DNA from: JAGQVA01 sp033764335
GTDB lineage: Bacteria > Bacteroidota > Bacteroidia > J057
DNA: 64,000 nt
Assembly (NCBI GenBank): GCA_033764335.1
Contig: JANRJC010000017.1
Span: forward strand, 1 to 64,000
Direction: 5' to 3'
Shown: positions 1 through 10,500 of the stretch, one piece after another
Numbering within the stretch: position 1 is the first letter of the stretch
Layout of the letters: each line of letters opens with the position of its first letter
Translations under genes and position numbers: made by a program
Notes under the pieces: model-generated
What the model was told of the DNA's origin: nothing
Database searches by the model: none
The model's input: the letters and a program-made list of their open reading frames with translations, nothing else

Positions 1-83
1 AAGATGGACCGATAGGGTGACAGCTGTATTGAATATCAGGTCCGTTTTTAAAAGCGGAAAAAGAGAAAAACTCCGCGCCATCA

Positions 84-590
84 TTAACCACCAAATGGGA
101 CATTTGCTTGTAGCCTAAAACGACAATTTGGTTTGCGCCCATGTTTCCAGGTGGCATCATCGGGTTCGGAAGTCGCACCGGCGCCTTCGTTGCCTGCGGC
201 ATTGGAAGCTCCCTCCCCCCAGGAAGCAATCACCCGATGGACCCGAATTGTCTGATCACCTGTACCTGCCGCCATAGACATGTGCAACATAAGCGACACG
301 CTGTCAATAATGGCATTGGAAGGAATGCTTGCCAGGGGAAACCGCACGAGTCCCCGACGAATCGAACCGGCGGTCTGACCTGTTCGTCCGGAAAAAAAAT
401 AGTCTCCGCTACCATTGCTGAGTAAACCACCGGCATCTTCAATCAACGTATTGTCCAAATCACCGACCAAAGTGGTAGAAGTCTGCGCAGACAGGTGCTC
501 TAAGCCTGAAAACGCAAATAGGAATAAAAAAGAAAAAAAGAAAAAATAGCTGCTCCAATTCATTGTTAACTTGGGAAATGAATGTTTCAT
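84..590 (-). CDS. DNRLRE-domain secreted protein, C-terminus aberrant
   Basis: A 168-residue protein. A signal peptide (about 1-36, long Phe-rich core ending SAQ) is followed by a beta-sandwich segment of the DNRLRE type: an early GDLDNTLIEDAGG-like stretch, then LVRFPLASIPSNAIIDSVSL, as seen in cell-surface domains that precede T9SS tails. Such domains normally continue well past the DDATWKH motif near residue 150. Here the frame changes character right after it (GRKPNCRFRLQANVPFGG) and stops, although another minus-strand frame stays open from there to the left edge of the window. The gene is therefore probably frameshifted or rearranged, and no T9SS tail is visible. It is divergent from cusA with about 200 nt between them. 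The domain call rests on pattern recognition only. Confidence 0.45.
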   Translation of the reverse strand: MKHSFPKLTMNWSSYFFFFSFLFLFAFSGLEHLSAQTSTTLVGDLDNTLIEDAGGLLSNGSGDYFFSGRTGQTAGSIRRGLVRFPLASIPSNAIIDSVSLMLHMSMAAGTGDQTIRVHRVIASWGEGASNAAGNEGAGATSEPDDATWKHGRKPNCRFRLQANVPFGG

Positions 591-790
591 AAAAAAAGAT
601 TTAAAGTTGTAAATAAAATGTTAGGGGTAACGTTGTTCCGGAGGATTCGCTGAGACAAATTTCGTCCGAGATGACAATTATCATTAACGTAAATATTTCT
701 TATCTGTACCTTTACCCTCAAACAGTAGATCAATAGATTTCCACATTGCTTTTGTAGTTCCGGAAAATCCTTTTCTGTGAATGTCTTTGT
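591..790. promoter_or_regulatory. Divergent intergenic region upstream of cusA
   Basis: This AT-rich 200-nt gap separates two divergently transcribed genes and must hold the promoter of the cusAB operon. The best plus-strand match to the Bacteroidota -7 box (TAnnTTTG) is TACCTTTA at 707-714, with no convincing TTTG at -33. I see no clear inverted-repeat operator for a metal sensor, and no metalloregulator gene lies beside it. Confidence 0.3.
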
Positions 791-3700
791 ATGGTTAACC
801 GGCTAATACTTTTTTTCCTTACTCATAAACCTATTGTTTTTTTACTTTTGGCAGCGATTCTCGCAGGAGGAGCGATAACTGCGCCTTTTTCCTCCGGGAT
901 CGGGGATATTTTTTTCGGAGATCGCCGTATATCGGTGGACGCCATTCCGGATCTGGGGGAAAACCAGCAGATTGTATTTACCAACTGGCCGGGGCGTTCG
1001 CCACAGGATATTGAAAGCCAGATCACCTACCCGCTTTCTACGACACTGACGGGCGTAGCCGGGGTAAAAACCATCCGCAGCAGTTCGGATTTGGGGTTTT
1101 CGAGCATTTATTTGATTTTTGAAGAGGACACAGATTTTTTTCAGAACCGCTCGCGTATCCTCGAAAAGCTTAATGCCTTGCCCCCCGGTATTCTTCCCGA
1201 AAATGTACGACCGCAATTGGGACCTGACGCCACTGCCCTCGGGCAGGTATTCTCTTATACGCTCGAAGGACGCGACAAACAGGGAAACCCCACCGGTGGC
1301 TGGGATCTTCACGAAATACGCTCCGCTCAGGATTTTACCGTGCGGTACGCGCTTGCTTCTGTCGCCGGGGTAGCCGAAGTGGCTTCTGTAGGAGGATTTT
1401 TGAGGGAATATCAGATTGATCTGGATCCTGCGGCTATGAAGGCTTACGGTGTTTCCTTGAGTGATGTGATGGAAAGTGTCCGAAATACAAACCTCGATGT
1501 AGGTGCCCGTACGCTCGAAGTCAACCGGGTAGAATATACAATACGTGGCCAGGGTTATGTAAAGTCCATCCAAGATATTGAAGATGCCGTAGTCATCCAG
1601 CGCGCCGGAGTATCGGTGCGTATCCGGCAGGTGGCTCGCGTTTTTTCGGGGCCTGCACCCCGCCAGGGAGCCTTAGACAAAGAAGGGGCGGAAGTAGTAG
1701 GCGGAATTGTCGTCGTGCGTTACGGAGCTAATCCCCAGGCGGTAATTGAGTCGGTAAAACAACGCATCCAACAGTTAAGCCCGGGGCTTCCCCGTAAGAC
1801 GCTTCGGGACGGCACGGTCTCGCAGTTGACGATTGTGCCGTTTTATGACCGGAGCGAACTGATTGCCGAAACTCTGGATACGCTGGAAATCGCCCTGATC
1901 CTCGAAGTCCTCATTACGGTTCTGGTCATTGTCCTGATGATGCGCAACCTGGGCGCTTCGCTCCTGATTTCGGGCATGTTGCCGGTAGCGGTAGGCGCCA
2001 CTTTTATTCTCATGAAGTTTCTGGGCACGGAAGCCAATATCGTTTCGCTCGCGGGTATCGCCATCGCCATCGGTACGATGGTGGACATGGCCATCGTAAT
2101 GGTGGAGAATATTTTTCAATGGTCTGACAAAAATGACGGCCCCATTTCCCGGAAAAAAATATTCGAAGCCGCCAAAGAAGTAAGCCCGGCTATTCTCACC
2201 GCGATCCTTACCACAATCGTGAGTTTTCTCCCGGTATTTTTTATGGAAGGACCCGAAGGCAAATTGTTCAAACCACTGGCGATTACCAAGACGCTGGCTC
2301 TTGTTTCTGCACTGGTAATTACGCTGGCGATTCTGCCGGCCTTTGCTCATCTGGGGTTTCGGATAGGGAAAAGGAAAATTCGCCTCCCTTTTTTCCGTCA
2401 GGGTTTCGGTGAGTTGGGGCTGACTGTTTTGATTTTGTTGCTTCTGCTCACTCGTATCTGGGCACCGCTGGGAAAGGAGACTGCTGCCGGATGGCAATTT
2501 TTGTTCACAACCGCCATTATGGTCTTTTTTATGGGGATTATGCTGATGCTGGAGAAGTATTATACCAATATCCTTTCCTGGTGTATGGAGCATAAAAGAG
2601 CTTTTTTTTCCCTGCCGGTTCTGCTCTCTCTGTTTGCTTTGTATATATGGCGAGGGTTGGGAAATGAATTTATGCCCGCGCTCGATGAAGGTTCTTTTCT
2701 ACTTATGCCGACCTCTATGCCTCATTCCGGAATAGAAGAAAACCTGGAAATATTACAGCAACTGGATCAGGCCGTAGCGGCAATTCCGGAAGTGGAAAAA
2801 GTTGTAGGCAAACTCGGAAGGGCCGAGTCCGCGCTTGATCCGGCACCGATTTCGATGTACGAAAACCTCATCCGCTACAAAAGCGAATATGCACAGGATT
2901 CTTCGGGGAAGATTTTCCGCCAATGGCGGGACCATATCCGATCACCGGATGACATCTGGAAAGAAATCGTAGCCATCCGCCTGCCGGGAGTTACCACCGC
3001 CCCCAAACTGCAACCGATTGAAACCCGGCAGGTCATGCTTCAGACGGGTATGCGCGCACCGATGGGCATAAAAGTACGGGGCAGTAGTCTGGACAGCATA
3101 CAGGCTTTTTCCGCCCAATTGGAACCCCTTCTCAAAAGTGTGGAAAATATTCAGCCGGAAACCGTTTTTGCCGACCGTATCCTCGCCAAACCCTACCTTA
3201 CCCTAGAACTAAACCGGGAAAAAATGGCCCGTTACGGCCTTACGGTCAAAAGTGTGCAGGAAGTTATTGAAGTGGGGATCGGAGGAATGACCCTAAGTCA
3301 GTCCGTAGAAGGGCGAGAGCGGTATGACATTCGGCTGCGGTTTGCCCGCGAACTTCGCGACGACCCGGATCGCCTCGCCCGGCTGCCAATCTCCCTGCCC
3401 AATGGAGGGCAGATTCCACTGAGTGAGGTCGTCAGTCTCCGTTATACCTCCGGTCCACAGATGATTCGCGCAGAGGACAACTTCCTCGTAACCTATGTAC
3501 TTTTCGACCGAAAAAATGCAACCGCAGAAGTCGAGGTCGTCGAATCTGCCCGTCAAGTCATCGAAAAAAATATCGCCTCCGGCCAGCTACATGTACCGGC
3601 AGGCGTGAGTTTTGAGTTTAGTGGAAATTATCAACATCACCTCCGTGCGCAGAAAAAACTCCTGCTGATTGTTCCTTTTGCCATTGCGATGGTTTTTGCC

Positions 3701-4243
3701 CTTTTGTACCTGCAATTTAAGTCTGTAATAACTTCCCTCATGGTGTTTTCGGGTATATGGGTGGCTTTCTGCGGGGGAATGTTGTTGTTGGGGCTTTACA
3801 GCCAGCCGGGGTTTATGGCGATTAGTCTGGGCGGTTTTTCGATGAGGGATATTTTCCAAATCGAAACCCTCAACCTGAGCGTGGCTGTATGGGTAGGATT
3901 TATCGCCCTTTTTGGCATCGCTACCGACGACGGTGTGGTTATGGCGACGTATCTGCGCCAGGTTTTTGAGGTACGAAAACCCGCAACCAAAGAAGCGGTG
4001 AGAGATACTGTGAAGGAAGCCGGACGAAGGAGGATCAAACCCTGTCTAATGACAACGGCCACCACCGTAATAGCTCTTTTGCCCATTATGACCGCTACCG
4101 GACGAGGTTCCGACATTATGATCCCCATGGCCGTCCCGGTTTTTGGCGGTATGATGATCGAACTGATCACGTTGTTTATTGTGCCGGTTTTATATGCAGC
4201 CTGGCAAGAAAAAATGATTAGTAAAAACGAAAAAGTGAAATGA
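791..4243 (+). CDS. cusA: CusA/CzcA-family heavy-metal RND efflux pump
   Basis: Inner-membrane proton/metal antiporter of the heavy-metal-efflux RND family, which works as a trimer with a periplasmic adaptor and outer-membrane channel. At 1150 residues it is slightly long for the family (about 1050). Visible landmarks are TM1 (about 8-30), the porter entry IPDLGENQQIVFTNWPG, the TM4 proton-relay motif GIAIAIGTMVDMAIVMVEN (about 422-440, with Asp and Glu conserved), PALDEGSFLLMPTSMP (about 627-642) opening the second half, and the C-terminal GIATDDGVVMATYLR (about 1041). An extra hydrophobic stretch between the halves accounts for the added length. Its stop overlaps the adaptor start (ATGA), so the two are translationally coupled. 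Cu/Ag rather than Zn/Co is suggested by the adaptor and the multicopper oxidase next door, but metal choice cannot be read from sequence alone. Confidence 0.9.
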   Translation: MVNRLILFFLTHKPIVFLLLAAILAGGAITAPFSSGIGDIFFGDRRISVDAIPDLGENQQIVFTNWPGRSPQDIESQITYPLSTTLTGVAGVKTIRSSSDLGFSSIYLIFEEDTDFFQNRSRILEKLNALPPGILPENVRPQLGPDATALGQVFSYTLEGRDKQGNPTGGWDLHEIRSAQDFTVRYALASVAGVAEVASVGGFLREYQIDLDPAAMKAYGVSLSDVMESVRNTNLDVGARTLEVNRVEYTIRGQGYVKSIQDIEDAVVIQRAGVSVRIRQVARVFSGPAPRQGALDKEGAEVVGGIVVVRYGANPQAVIESVKQRIQQLSPGLPRKTLRDGTVSQLTIVPFYDRSELIAETLDTLEIALILEVLITVLVIVLMMRNLGASLLISGMLPVAVGATFILMKFLGTEANIVSLAGIAIAIGTMVDMAIVMVENIFQWSDKNDGPISRKKIFEAAKEVSPAILTAILTTIVSFLPVFFMEGPEGKLFKPLAITKTLALVSALVITLAILPAFAHLGFRIGKRKIRLPFFRQGFGELGLTVLILLLLLTRIWAPLGKETAAGWQFLFTTAIMVFFMGIMLMLEKYYTNILSWCMEHKRAFFSLPVLLSLFALYIWRGLGNEFMPALDEGSFLLMPTSMPHSGIEENLEILQQLDQAVAAIPEVEKVVGKLGRAESALDPAPISMYENLIRYKSEYAQDSSGKIFRQWRDHIRSPDDIWKEIVAIRLPGVTTAPKLQPIETRQVMLQTGMRAPMGIKVRGSSLDSIQAFSAQLEPLLKSVENIQPETVFADRILAKPYLTLELNREKMARYGLTVKSVQEVIEVGIGGMTLSQSVEGRERYDIRLRFARELRDDPDRLARLPISLPNGGQIPLSEVVSLRYTSGPQMIRAEDNFLVTYVLFDRKNATAEVEVVESARQVIEKNIASGQLHVPAGVSFEFSGNYQHHLRAQKKLLLIVPFAIAMVFALLYLQFKSVITSLMVFSGIWVAFCGGMLLLGLYSQPGFMAISLGGFSMRDIFQIETLNLSVAVWVGFIALFGIATDDGVVMATYLRQVFEVRKPATKEAVRDTVKEAGRRRIKPCLMTTATTVIALLPIMTATGRGSDIMIPMAVPVFGGMMIELITLFIVPVLYAAWQEKMISKNEKVK

Positions 4244-5484
4244 AAAAATGGATACCTGTTCTCTACCTTCTCACAGGATTGTTTTGCGGCTGGCTCATTT
4301 TTGGTGGGGAAAAAACGGATAACGCCTCACTTCCTGCGGAATCCCCCACGCAGGTGTGGACCTGCTCGATGCACCCCCAAATCCGCCTGCACGAAGCCGT
4401 TCCCTGCCCCCTTTGTGGTATGGCACTCACGCCCATCGGAGAAACAGAAACCTCTGACTCGCTGACGCTGGTACTAAGCGAAACAGCCGCCCGGCTCGCC
4501 ATGATCCAGACCGCTTCGGTTACCCGGGGTAAAGCCGAAAAAAAATTGCTTTTGCAGGGGAAACTTGTGCCGGATGAGCGATTTGTTTCGCAGATAACGG
4601 CTCCCTATCCGGGGCGGATTGAGCGACTGCGAATAAATACTGCGGGCATGGAAGTGGAGAAAAATGCAATAGTGGCAGATTTGTACTCGCCGGAACTGAT
4701 CTCGGCGCAGACCGAATTTTTCGACGCAACCAGCCTGCGTATGATGGCACCGGAGGTGTATCTGATGGCCCGCAACCGGTTGCGGCGGTGGAATATCCCG
4801 GAAGACATTATCGAAGGCATCGAATATGGCAAACCTCTGCTGAAAGACTTTCCCATTTATGCTCCGGTTTCTGGTACGGTAATTCGCCGAAGCGTGACCG
4901 AAGGGCAATATGTAGAGGAGGGTACCGAATTATTCGAAATCGCCAACCTCGGGCGAATCTGGGCGGTTTTTGATGTTTATGAACCCGATTTACCCTGGAT
5001 AAAAAAAGGAAACTCCGTATCTTTTACTACGCCCTCCGCACCGGGCAAAACTTTCTCCGGAAAAATCGCCTTTATTGATCCATTGGTAGATTCGGAGACA
5101 CGCACCGTAACCATACGGGTAGAAGTCCCCAACCCGGATCGCCTGCTTAAGCCCGAAATGTATATTTATGGCAGCGTTTCGGTTTCCGAAACGGCACAAC
5201 AACCGCCCATCGTTGTGTCCAAAACCGCTGTTTTATGGACCGGTAGCCATTCACTGGTTTATATTCATATTCCGGAAACAAAACCTCCGGTATTTCAACT
5301 GAGAGAAGTCGTTTTAGGCCCCGATCTGGGATCGGAATATGTGATTTTAGAGGGGTTGGCCGAAGGAGAAGAAATTGTGGTCAATGGTGTTTTTAAAATA
5401 GATGCCGCCGCCCAGCTTGCCGGAAAATATAGCATGATGAACCCGCCTCACCCTCTGCGGCAAAAACTTCCGGGCAAATATTAA
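4240..5484 (+). CDS. cusB: CusB-type RND periplasmic adaptor with heavy-metal-binding domain
   Basis: Membrane-fusion protein (414 residues) linking the RND pump to an outer-membrane channel. The N-terminus has one membrane/signal segment (5-21), then a small heavy-metal-binding domain (about 38-66) with the typical WTCSMHP and CPLCGMAL motifs, whose Cys and Met side chains bind soft metals. Next come the barrel-sandwich halves (including PVSGTVIRRSVTEGQYVEEG, about 208-227) and a beta-barrel region. It overlaps the pump gene by four bases. The HMBD fused to the adaptor is common in CusB relatives of Bacteroidota and supports Cu(I)/Ag(I) export. No gene for the third component (CusC/TolC type) follows; the next genes are convergent, so the channel must be encoded elsewhere. 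Confidence 0.88.
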   Translation: MKKWIPVLYLLTGLFCGWLIFGGEKTDNASLPAESPTQVWTCSMHPQIRLHEAVPCPLCGMALTPIGETETSDSLTLVLSETAARLAMIQTASVTRGKAEKKLLLQGKLVPDERFVSQITAPYPGRIERLRINTAGMEVEKNAIVADLYSPELISAQTEFFDATSLRMMAPEVYLMARNRLRRWNIPEDIIEGIEYGKPLLKDFPIYAPVSGTVIRRSVTEGQYVEEGTELFEIANLGRIWAVFDVYEPDLPWIKKGNSVSFTTPSAPGKTFSGKIAFIDPLVDSETRTVTIRVEVPNPDRLLKPEMYIYGSVSVSETAQQPPIVVSKTAVLWTGSHSLVYIHIPETKPPVFQLREVVLGPDLGSEYVILEGLAEGEEIVVNGVFKIDAAAQLAGKYSMMNPPHPLRQKLPGKY

Positions 5485-5490
5485 CCCCTT

Positions 5491-7524
5491 TTACCCCCGT
5501 AAAACCATAAATTTAACGGCGAGATTTTGCGTTTTGGTGATAACCCGGCAGATATACATTCCATCCAGATATTCCTCCAGATCAAGTTTGAGGTTATTGA
5601 TGGTCGTTTTACCGGGTTCAAAGGATTCTATCCGTTTTCCGTAGATATCCAGAATCTCAAAAGTGATTTTTTCTTCTTTGGGAAGATTTACATTCATATA
5701 AAGATAACGCCCCACCACCGGATTGGGATAAAGGCTGACCATCGCCTCGCCGTTTAATACCACCGTGGTAATTTTGCTGTAAGTGGATTTTCCGTCGAAA
5801 TCCACCTGACGAAGGCGAAACTGATAGGTTCCGGGTTTTAGGGATTCGGTCAAAAAGGTATAATCGGTCCGTGTATCCGAATTTCCTTTGCCTTCGACAA
5901 AGCCCAGGGTCGAAAATTCGTTGAAAATATCTTGCGTTGAGTATTCTACCTCAAACCCGCGGTTATTTTGTTCAATACCGGTTGTCCAGTTTAGCTGCAC
6001 CTGATTACCGGAAGGTTTGGCAGTAAATGCCAGCCATTCGACCGGAAATCCCGTGGCAGGACCTGTGGCGAGGATATTGTCCACTCCCAAAACCGAACTG
6101 GTAACCGGGCCGGGAAAAATCGCCCCGGCACTGTTGTAAATCCATAGATTGCTGACCTCGCTCAGGGTGGCTGTATAATCCGATCCGCCGGTAAGGTCCG
6201 CCGCTTCAATCGGGAAAATCACGGACTGCCATCCGGAACCCGCCAACACCTGTACCGGATTGACGGAAAGAAAGGTACCGCCCGGCCCGTCAAAACGGAG
6301 GCGCAGATTGAGGTCGGGACCTGAAATATTATTGACATGCATTCGGATGGTTTTGATCCCTTCGGCAATGTAATCGCCGGCCCAGTGAGCGGTATTAAAG
6401 GCAACGAGTTTGGCCCCCGAACTGCTGCCGCCATTGGAGGTGATTTCAAGATATGCATCCCCCGAACCCGTAGGGCCACCACTATAAACATTTACAGGCG
6501 GGTTGGGATTGGGACCACCACTGCCCCAGGACTGTGTACTCGCATCTGAAAAATTGTCCAGTTGGTCATATTGAACTGTAGGTGGTGGTGGCGGCGGAGT
6601 TGCACCGAGAGGTACTTTGTTGGTAAACAATATGCTATCGTTGTACATATTGTAATACTCCACCAAAATGCTGTCCGTAACTGCCGAGGCAAAATCCAGC
6701 ATCACCTCATAGCGTTCTCCGGGGTAAACGGCAACCGTATCGGAGATTTCTTTTACTGCAAGTGGCCGTCCATCCGAAGCCAGAATTTCGGCGTTGAGCG
6801 AAGCGGGAAATACCACCTTGTTGAGGGTATAACCAATGTTGATCAGCCGCAGGTAAACCTTGTCGCCCACATTCGCAGCAATAGATATAGTGGTGTCATT
6901 GAGTTGCTGCCGGGCTTTGCCATTGACGAGAAAGTAGTCGGGGGTAAAACCCGGAATGGAGCCGTTTAAAGGAATGTTGTCATGCCATTCTTTGTCCACA
7001 TCGGAAAGCACCCAGGTATAGTCTTTGTCAAAAGCAGGCCCTCCGGTCCAGGCATGGTTAGTGCCTCCGGCAGCTTTTACCACAACTCCTCCGTACATGC
7101 CCAGTTGAAGGTGAATTACCGTTTCCACGTGGCAATGATACATAAACGATCCGGCATGGGTAGCCTTAAATTTGTAGGTTCCGGTACCCATCACCGGCGG
7201 AATCATAAAAGAAGTCATTTCCACTCCGTCATTGGCCTGGTTTACATCCAGCCCATGCATGTGAATGGTATGTGGCATGGAAGACTGGTTGATTACATTC
7301 AAGGTTACGGAATCTCCTTCATTCACTACCAGCAGCGGACTGGGCAATGGCACATTTCCGCCGAGGCCCTCTTTAAAACCCCAGAGGTCCACAGGCGTAC
7401 CATCCCACATGATGGCTGTACCGGACTGGCGTGCAACCAGATTAAAGGTTTTCATCGTTTGTGCAAAAAGGGAAGAAAACGAAAAGATGAGCAGAACAGG
7501 TAAAGAGATATATTTTTGAAACAT
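5491..7524 (-). CDS. T9SS-secreted multicopper oxidase
   Basis: Secreted copper oxidase of 677 residues. A signal peptide (1-22, ending LFAQ) precedes a cupredoxin domain (about 25-155) with H85xxHxHG and the cluster H130-C131-H132 plus H138 and M143, which supplies type-1 and trinuclear-like ligands. A second cupredoxin (about 165-300, containing PDYFLVNGKA) follows. After a Pro-rich linker (PPPPPPT, about 313) come a carbohydrate-binding-like beta domain (about 320-490), an Fn3-like domain (about 500-590, PVEWLAF start) and a type A T9SS sorting domain (YPNPVVGRYLYM to the end). The Cys-to-His and Cys-to-Met spacing (7 and 12) is wider than in laccases. It lies 5 nt after the propeller/cupredoxin gene in one operon and is convergent with cusB. 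A role in periplasmic or surface Cu(I) oxidation is likely but inferred from context. Confidence 0.83.
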   Translation of the reverse strand: MFQKYISLPVLLIFSFSSLFAQTMKTFNLVARQSGTAIMWDGTPVDLWGFKEGLGGNVPLPSPLLVVNEGDSVTLNVINQSSMPHTIHMHGLDVNQANDGVEMTSFMIPPVMGTGTYKFKATHAGSFMYHCHVETVIHLQLGMYGGVVVKAAGGTNHAWTGGPAFDKDYTWVLSDVDKEWHDNIPLNGSIPGFTPDYFLVNGKARQQLNDTTISIAANVGDKVYLRLINIGYTLNKVVFPASLNAEILASDGRPLAVKEISDTVAVYPGERYEVMLDFASAVTDSILVEYYNMYNDSILFTNKVPLGATPPPPPPTVQYDQLDNFSDASTQSWGSGGPNPNPPVNVYSGGPTGSGDAYLEITSNGGSSSGAKLVAFNTAHWAGDYIAEGIKTIRMHVNNISGPDLNLRLRFDGPGGTFLSVNPVQVLAGSGWQSVIFPIEAADLTGGSDYTATLSEVSNLWIYNSAGAIFPGPVTSSVLGVDNILATGPATGFPVEWLAFTAKPSGNQVQLNWTTGIEQNNRGFEVEYSTQDIFNEFSTLGFVEGKGNSDTRTDYTFLTESLKPGTYQFRLRQVDFDGKSTYSKITTVVLNGEAMVSLYPNPVVGRYLYMNVNLPKEEKITFEILDIYGKRIESFEPGKTTINNLKLDLEEYLDGMYICRVITKTQNLAVKFMVLRG

Positions 7525-7529
7525 GGTTT

Positions 7530-10500
7530 TTATTGTATGGTAACAAAGCCAATCATGCCGTTGGGATATTCACCCGCACCGGTAACGGCAACAAGGTTGT
7601 GGTCATGAACAGGGTATGTTCCCGTTTTGTCAGGGGTGAGTTCTAAAATCAGGCTTTCGTAAGGATCTATCGGGAAAGAATCTTTGACCCGTCCTACATG
7701 GGAGGGATATTTGGTCGAATACAAAATCTCCAGATGATATCCGTGAAAATGGATTGCGTGTTTGTGCAAACCGGTATTGCTGATGATCAGACGAATCGTT
7801 TCGCCGACATTTGCATGAATATTGGCGGTGGTGTCGGCTTGCAGGTCGGGATAACTTTTTCCATTTACCGTAAAATAATCCGGCTCGTAATCCGCATAGT
7901 TGACCGTTCCGCCAGTGTTAAGGATAAAATTCCAGAGGCTTTCGTGTTCGCGGATATTCCAATAAAATCTTTTTCCGGCAAATAGCTGCACGTCTATAAT
8001 ACCTGCCAATCCCATGTACCGGTGATCCTGCCCGGAGAGGTTGTCGTAAAAAATATATATGCCTTCGGTGGAATAAGAAAACGAATAGGTAGCCGAATCC
8101 CCCGGTGCAATCGCTGCGGCACTCAGGGACTGGCCCTGTATCTGAAAATTGTGGGGCTGGGTATCGTGATTGATGACTTTCAGGTTGATGGTTTGTCCTG
8201 GTTCCTGAAGGATTACATCATTTTCTACCGAAAATGTCGCCGAAGCATTAAACGCTAGGTAGGGAAAGGTCTGTGCGTCGGGGGTGGAAAGCAGGCCCGA
8301 ATTAATATGGAGGGTATAGTCCAGCGGGGTAATGGGAATTTCGTATTTGACACGCCAGACTGTTGAAGGCAAACTATAACAACCGCTACTTTCGATCACA
8401 GCTACGATATGGTTGTAACCGGAATAAACATTCTCCAGCGTAAGTGTCAACGGAATGTCCACCGTTCCCCCGCCTCCGATCACCGCCGAATATTCACTCA
8501 CATTTACTACCGTATTGGCCTCATAGGGATCGAGGTCAAATCCCGCTCCGGAAATATATCTTGCGCCTTCGGCGACAAGTAGTCTTACCGTTGCTCCGGC
8601 AGGTCCGGAAACCCTTGCGGTCTGCGAAGCAGAAAATACCGTTACATCTGGCCCCGCCAGACCGACCATCGTAAGTCCGGGTGTCGAAGGTGGGGTCTCC
8701 TGCACGCAATTTTTCGCGCCCTCCACGTCTCCGGGAATGGCAAAAATCTGTGTGATATGCTCCGCACAACCACTGTAATACACCGTCAGGGAAGCACCGG
8801 TAAGTTCCAGTCCGGAAACGTACGCAGCGTTATTTGGCCCGGGCGCAGATGTTCCCTGAATAGAGGTAGGATCAATATCTGCGGAAAACGTAAAGGTTTC
8901 TCCCGGATCAAAATTGCTGAAAAATATTTCCACGGCATCATAGCCGTTGTCATGCGGAGAAATAAAGTTAAAGGATGTATAGCCGGTGGCAGCCGCGCCT
9001 GCATCAGGAGTAAAAGTTTTGGCAAAATTGTCGCCTGCAGTGCCGTTGGGATCAAATACCATGTCCTGAAGCATACCGGTGCTCAGGTCAACTACCAATT
9101 TCTCAATGCGCATTCCTGACGGGCTGTTGTTAGTGATTTGAAAGGAGCCGGAGGCGTCGGTGGAGGCATCAATATTACCGCTGCCCGAAGGGTCAAATAC
9201 CACCTGAGAGGCGGCTCCTGTGCCCTGGCAATAGTCCGACGGTTCATAGATCTTAATTTTCCCGTCGCCATGGTTGGTAATCCAGATAGTGCCCGCAAAG
9301 TCACCGTTGTCATCCTGAGTATCAATACCCAGAGGTTTGTCTCCTGCATCCGAAATCATGATAATTGCTCCTCCGGAAGCGGCTTTTCCCGTGGCGTCAA
9401 GATTGATCCGGTAAACTTTTTTGTTGTAACTGACGCAAATCAGGTCTCCCTGAATCGCCCCGGCAAAATTGGAGGCGGTATATTCGGCCATGCCATTAGT
9501 GGAAAGATTAAAAGACAACAATGCATCATTATCCACATCGGGCATCAGAAAATCGCCTTCTATCGGATTGGCCATAGCGGGAGGCACCGGTGGCCAGTCG
9601 GCAGGCAGGGGATTCGGACCAGCTGTGCTGGTGCGAAACACGGTGCTGGTATAAAGCCCTGCACCTGAAGGGTTTGCCCTTATGGGATTGGGATGCCCGC
9701 CGTAATAGCCGGGGCCGGGTACATAGTGCAGGCTGTTTTTGTTATTTACTGATCCGGTCTCAGAAGGGTTATAGTCATTGGTAGCACTGGATACTCCTGC
9801 TACGGGAGGACCTTCACCGACGGGATAACCGCCAAAACCGCCATTTGCCCCGTTGTCAGTCGTAAACATATAACCTGCCTCTGTAATGACCAGATCATAA
9901 CAGTTGCGCATACCGGTGGCATAAATCTGCACCGGGCCGGCGGGATCAATTTTAGCCTGGTTCAACCCGTCGTTTCCCCCAAAAGGATCATTGGCATCGG
10001 TATAACCGGCGGTACCGCTCACATTGGCGCGGTCGGGGTCGTCCACGGTGGGAAGATTGTATTTGAAATCCTGCCCTTGGGCATCGGTCTGAGTAGGCAG
10101 TGCATCTATAGCCGAAAGGCTGATTCGTACAATGGCGGCACTGTAAGCGTATTCGTTGGTTTTGGCGAAATAATTGGAAGGGCCGCCGGCATTGGTGAAT
10201 CCTCCAATCGAAACAAAAAGCGTATCGCCCCGCAGGGCCAGTCCATTGGTCGCGTGATTCTCTTCCGAGCGGGGAAGGCCTCTTACAAGGTCCACTTTTT
10301 CCCAACTGCTCCCATTCCATGTCAGCCGGGAAATAATGCCGGAATTAGTGTCCAAACCCAGATCGCCGGTCGGGCCGCCGATACGAGGATCGGAGGAAGA
10401 CACATAAATGACAGGGTTGGCAGCAGATCCCACCACCCGCATACCCGTCAACTGGCGGGTATTTTGTGCCAGGTTGAGTGCCCCGTCATCGTCATGGTTG

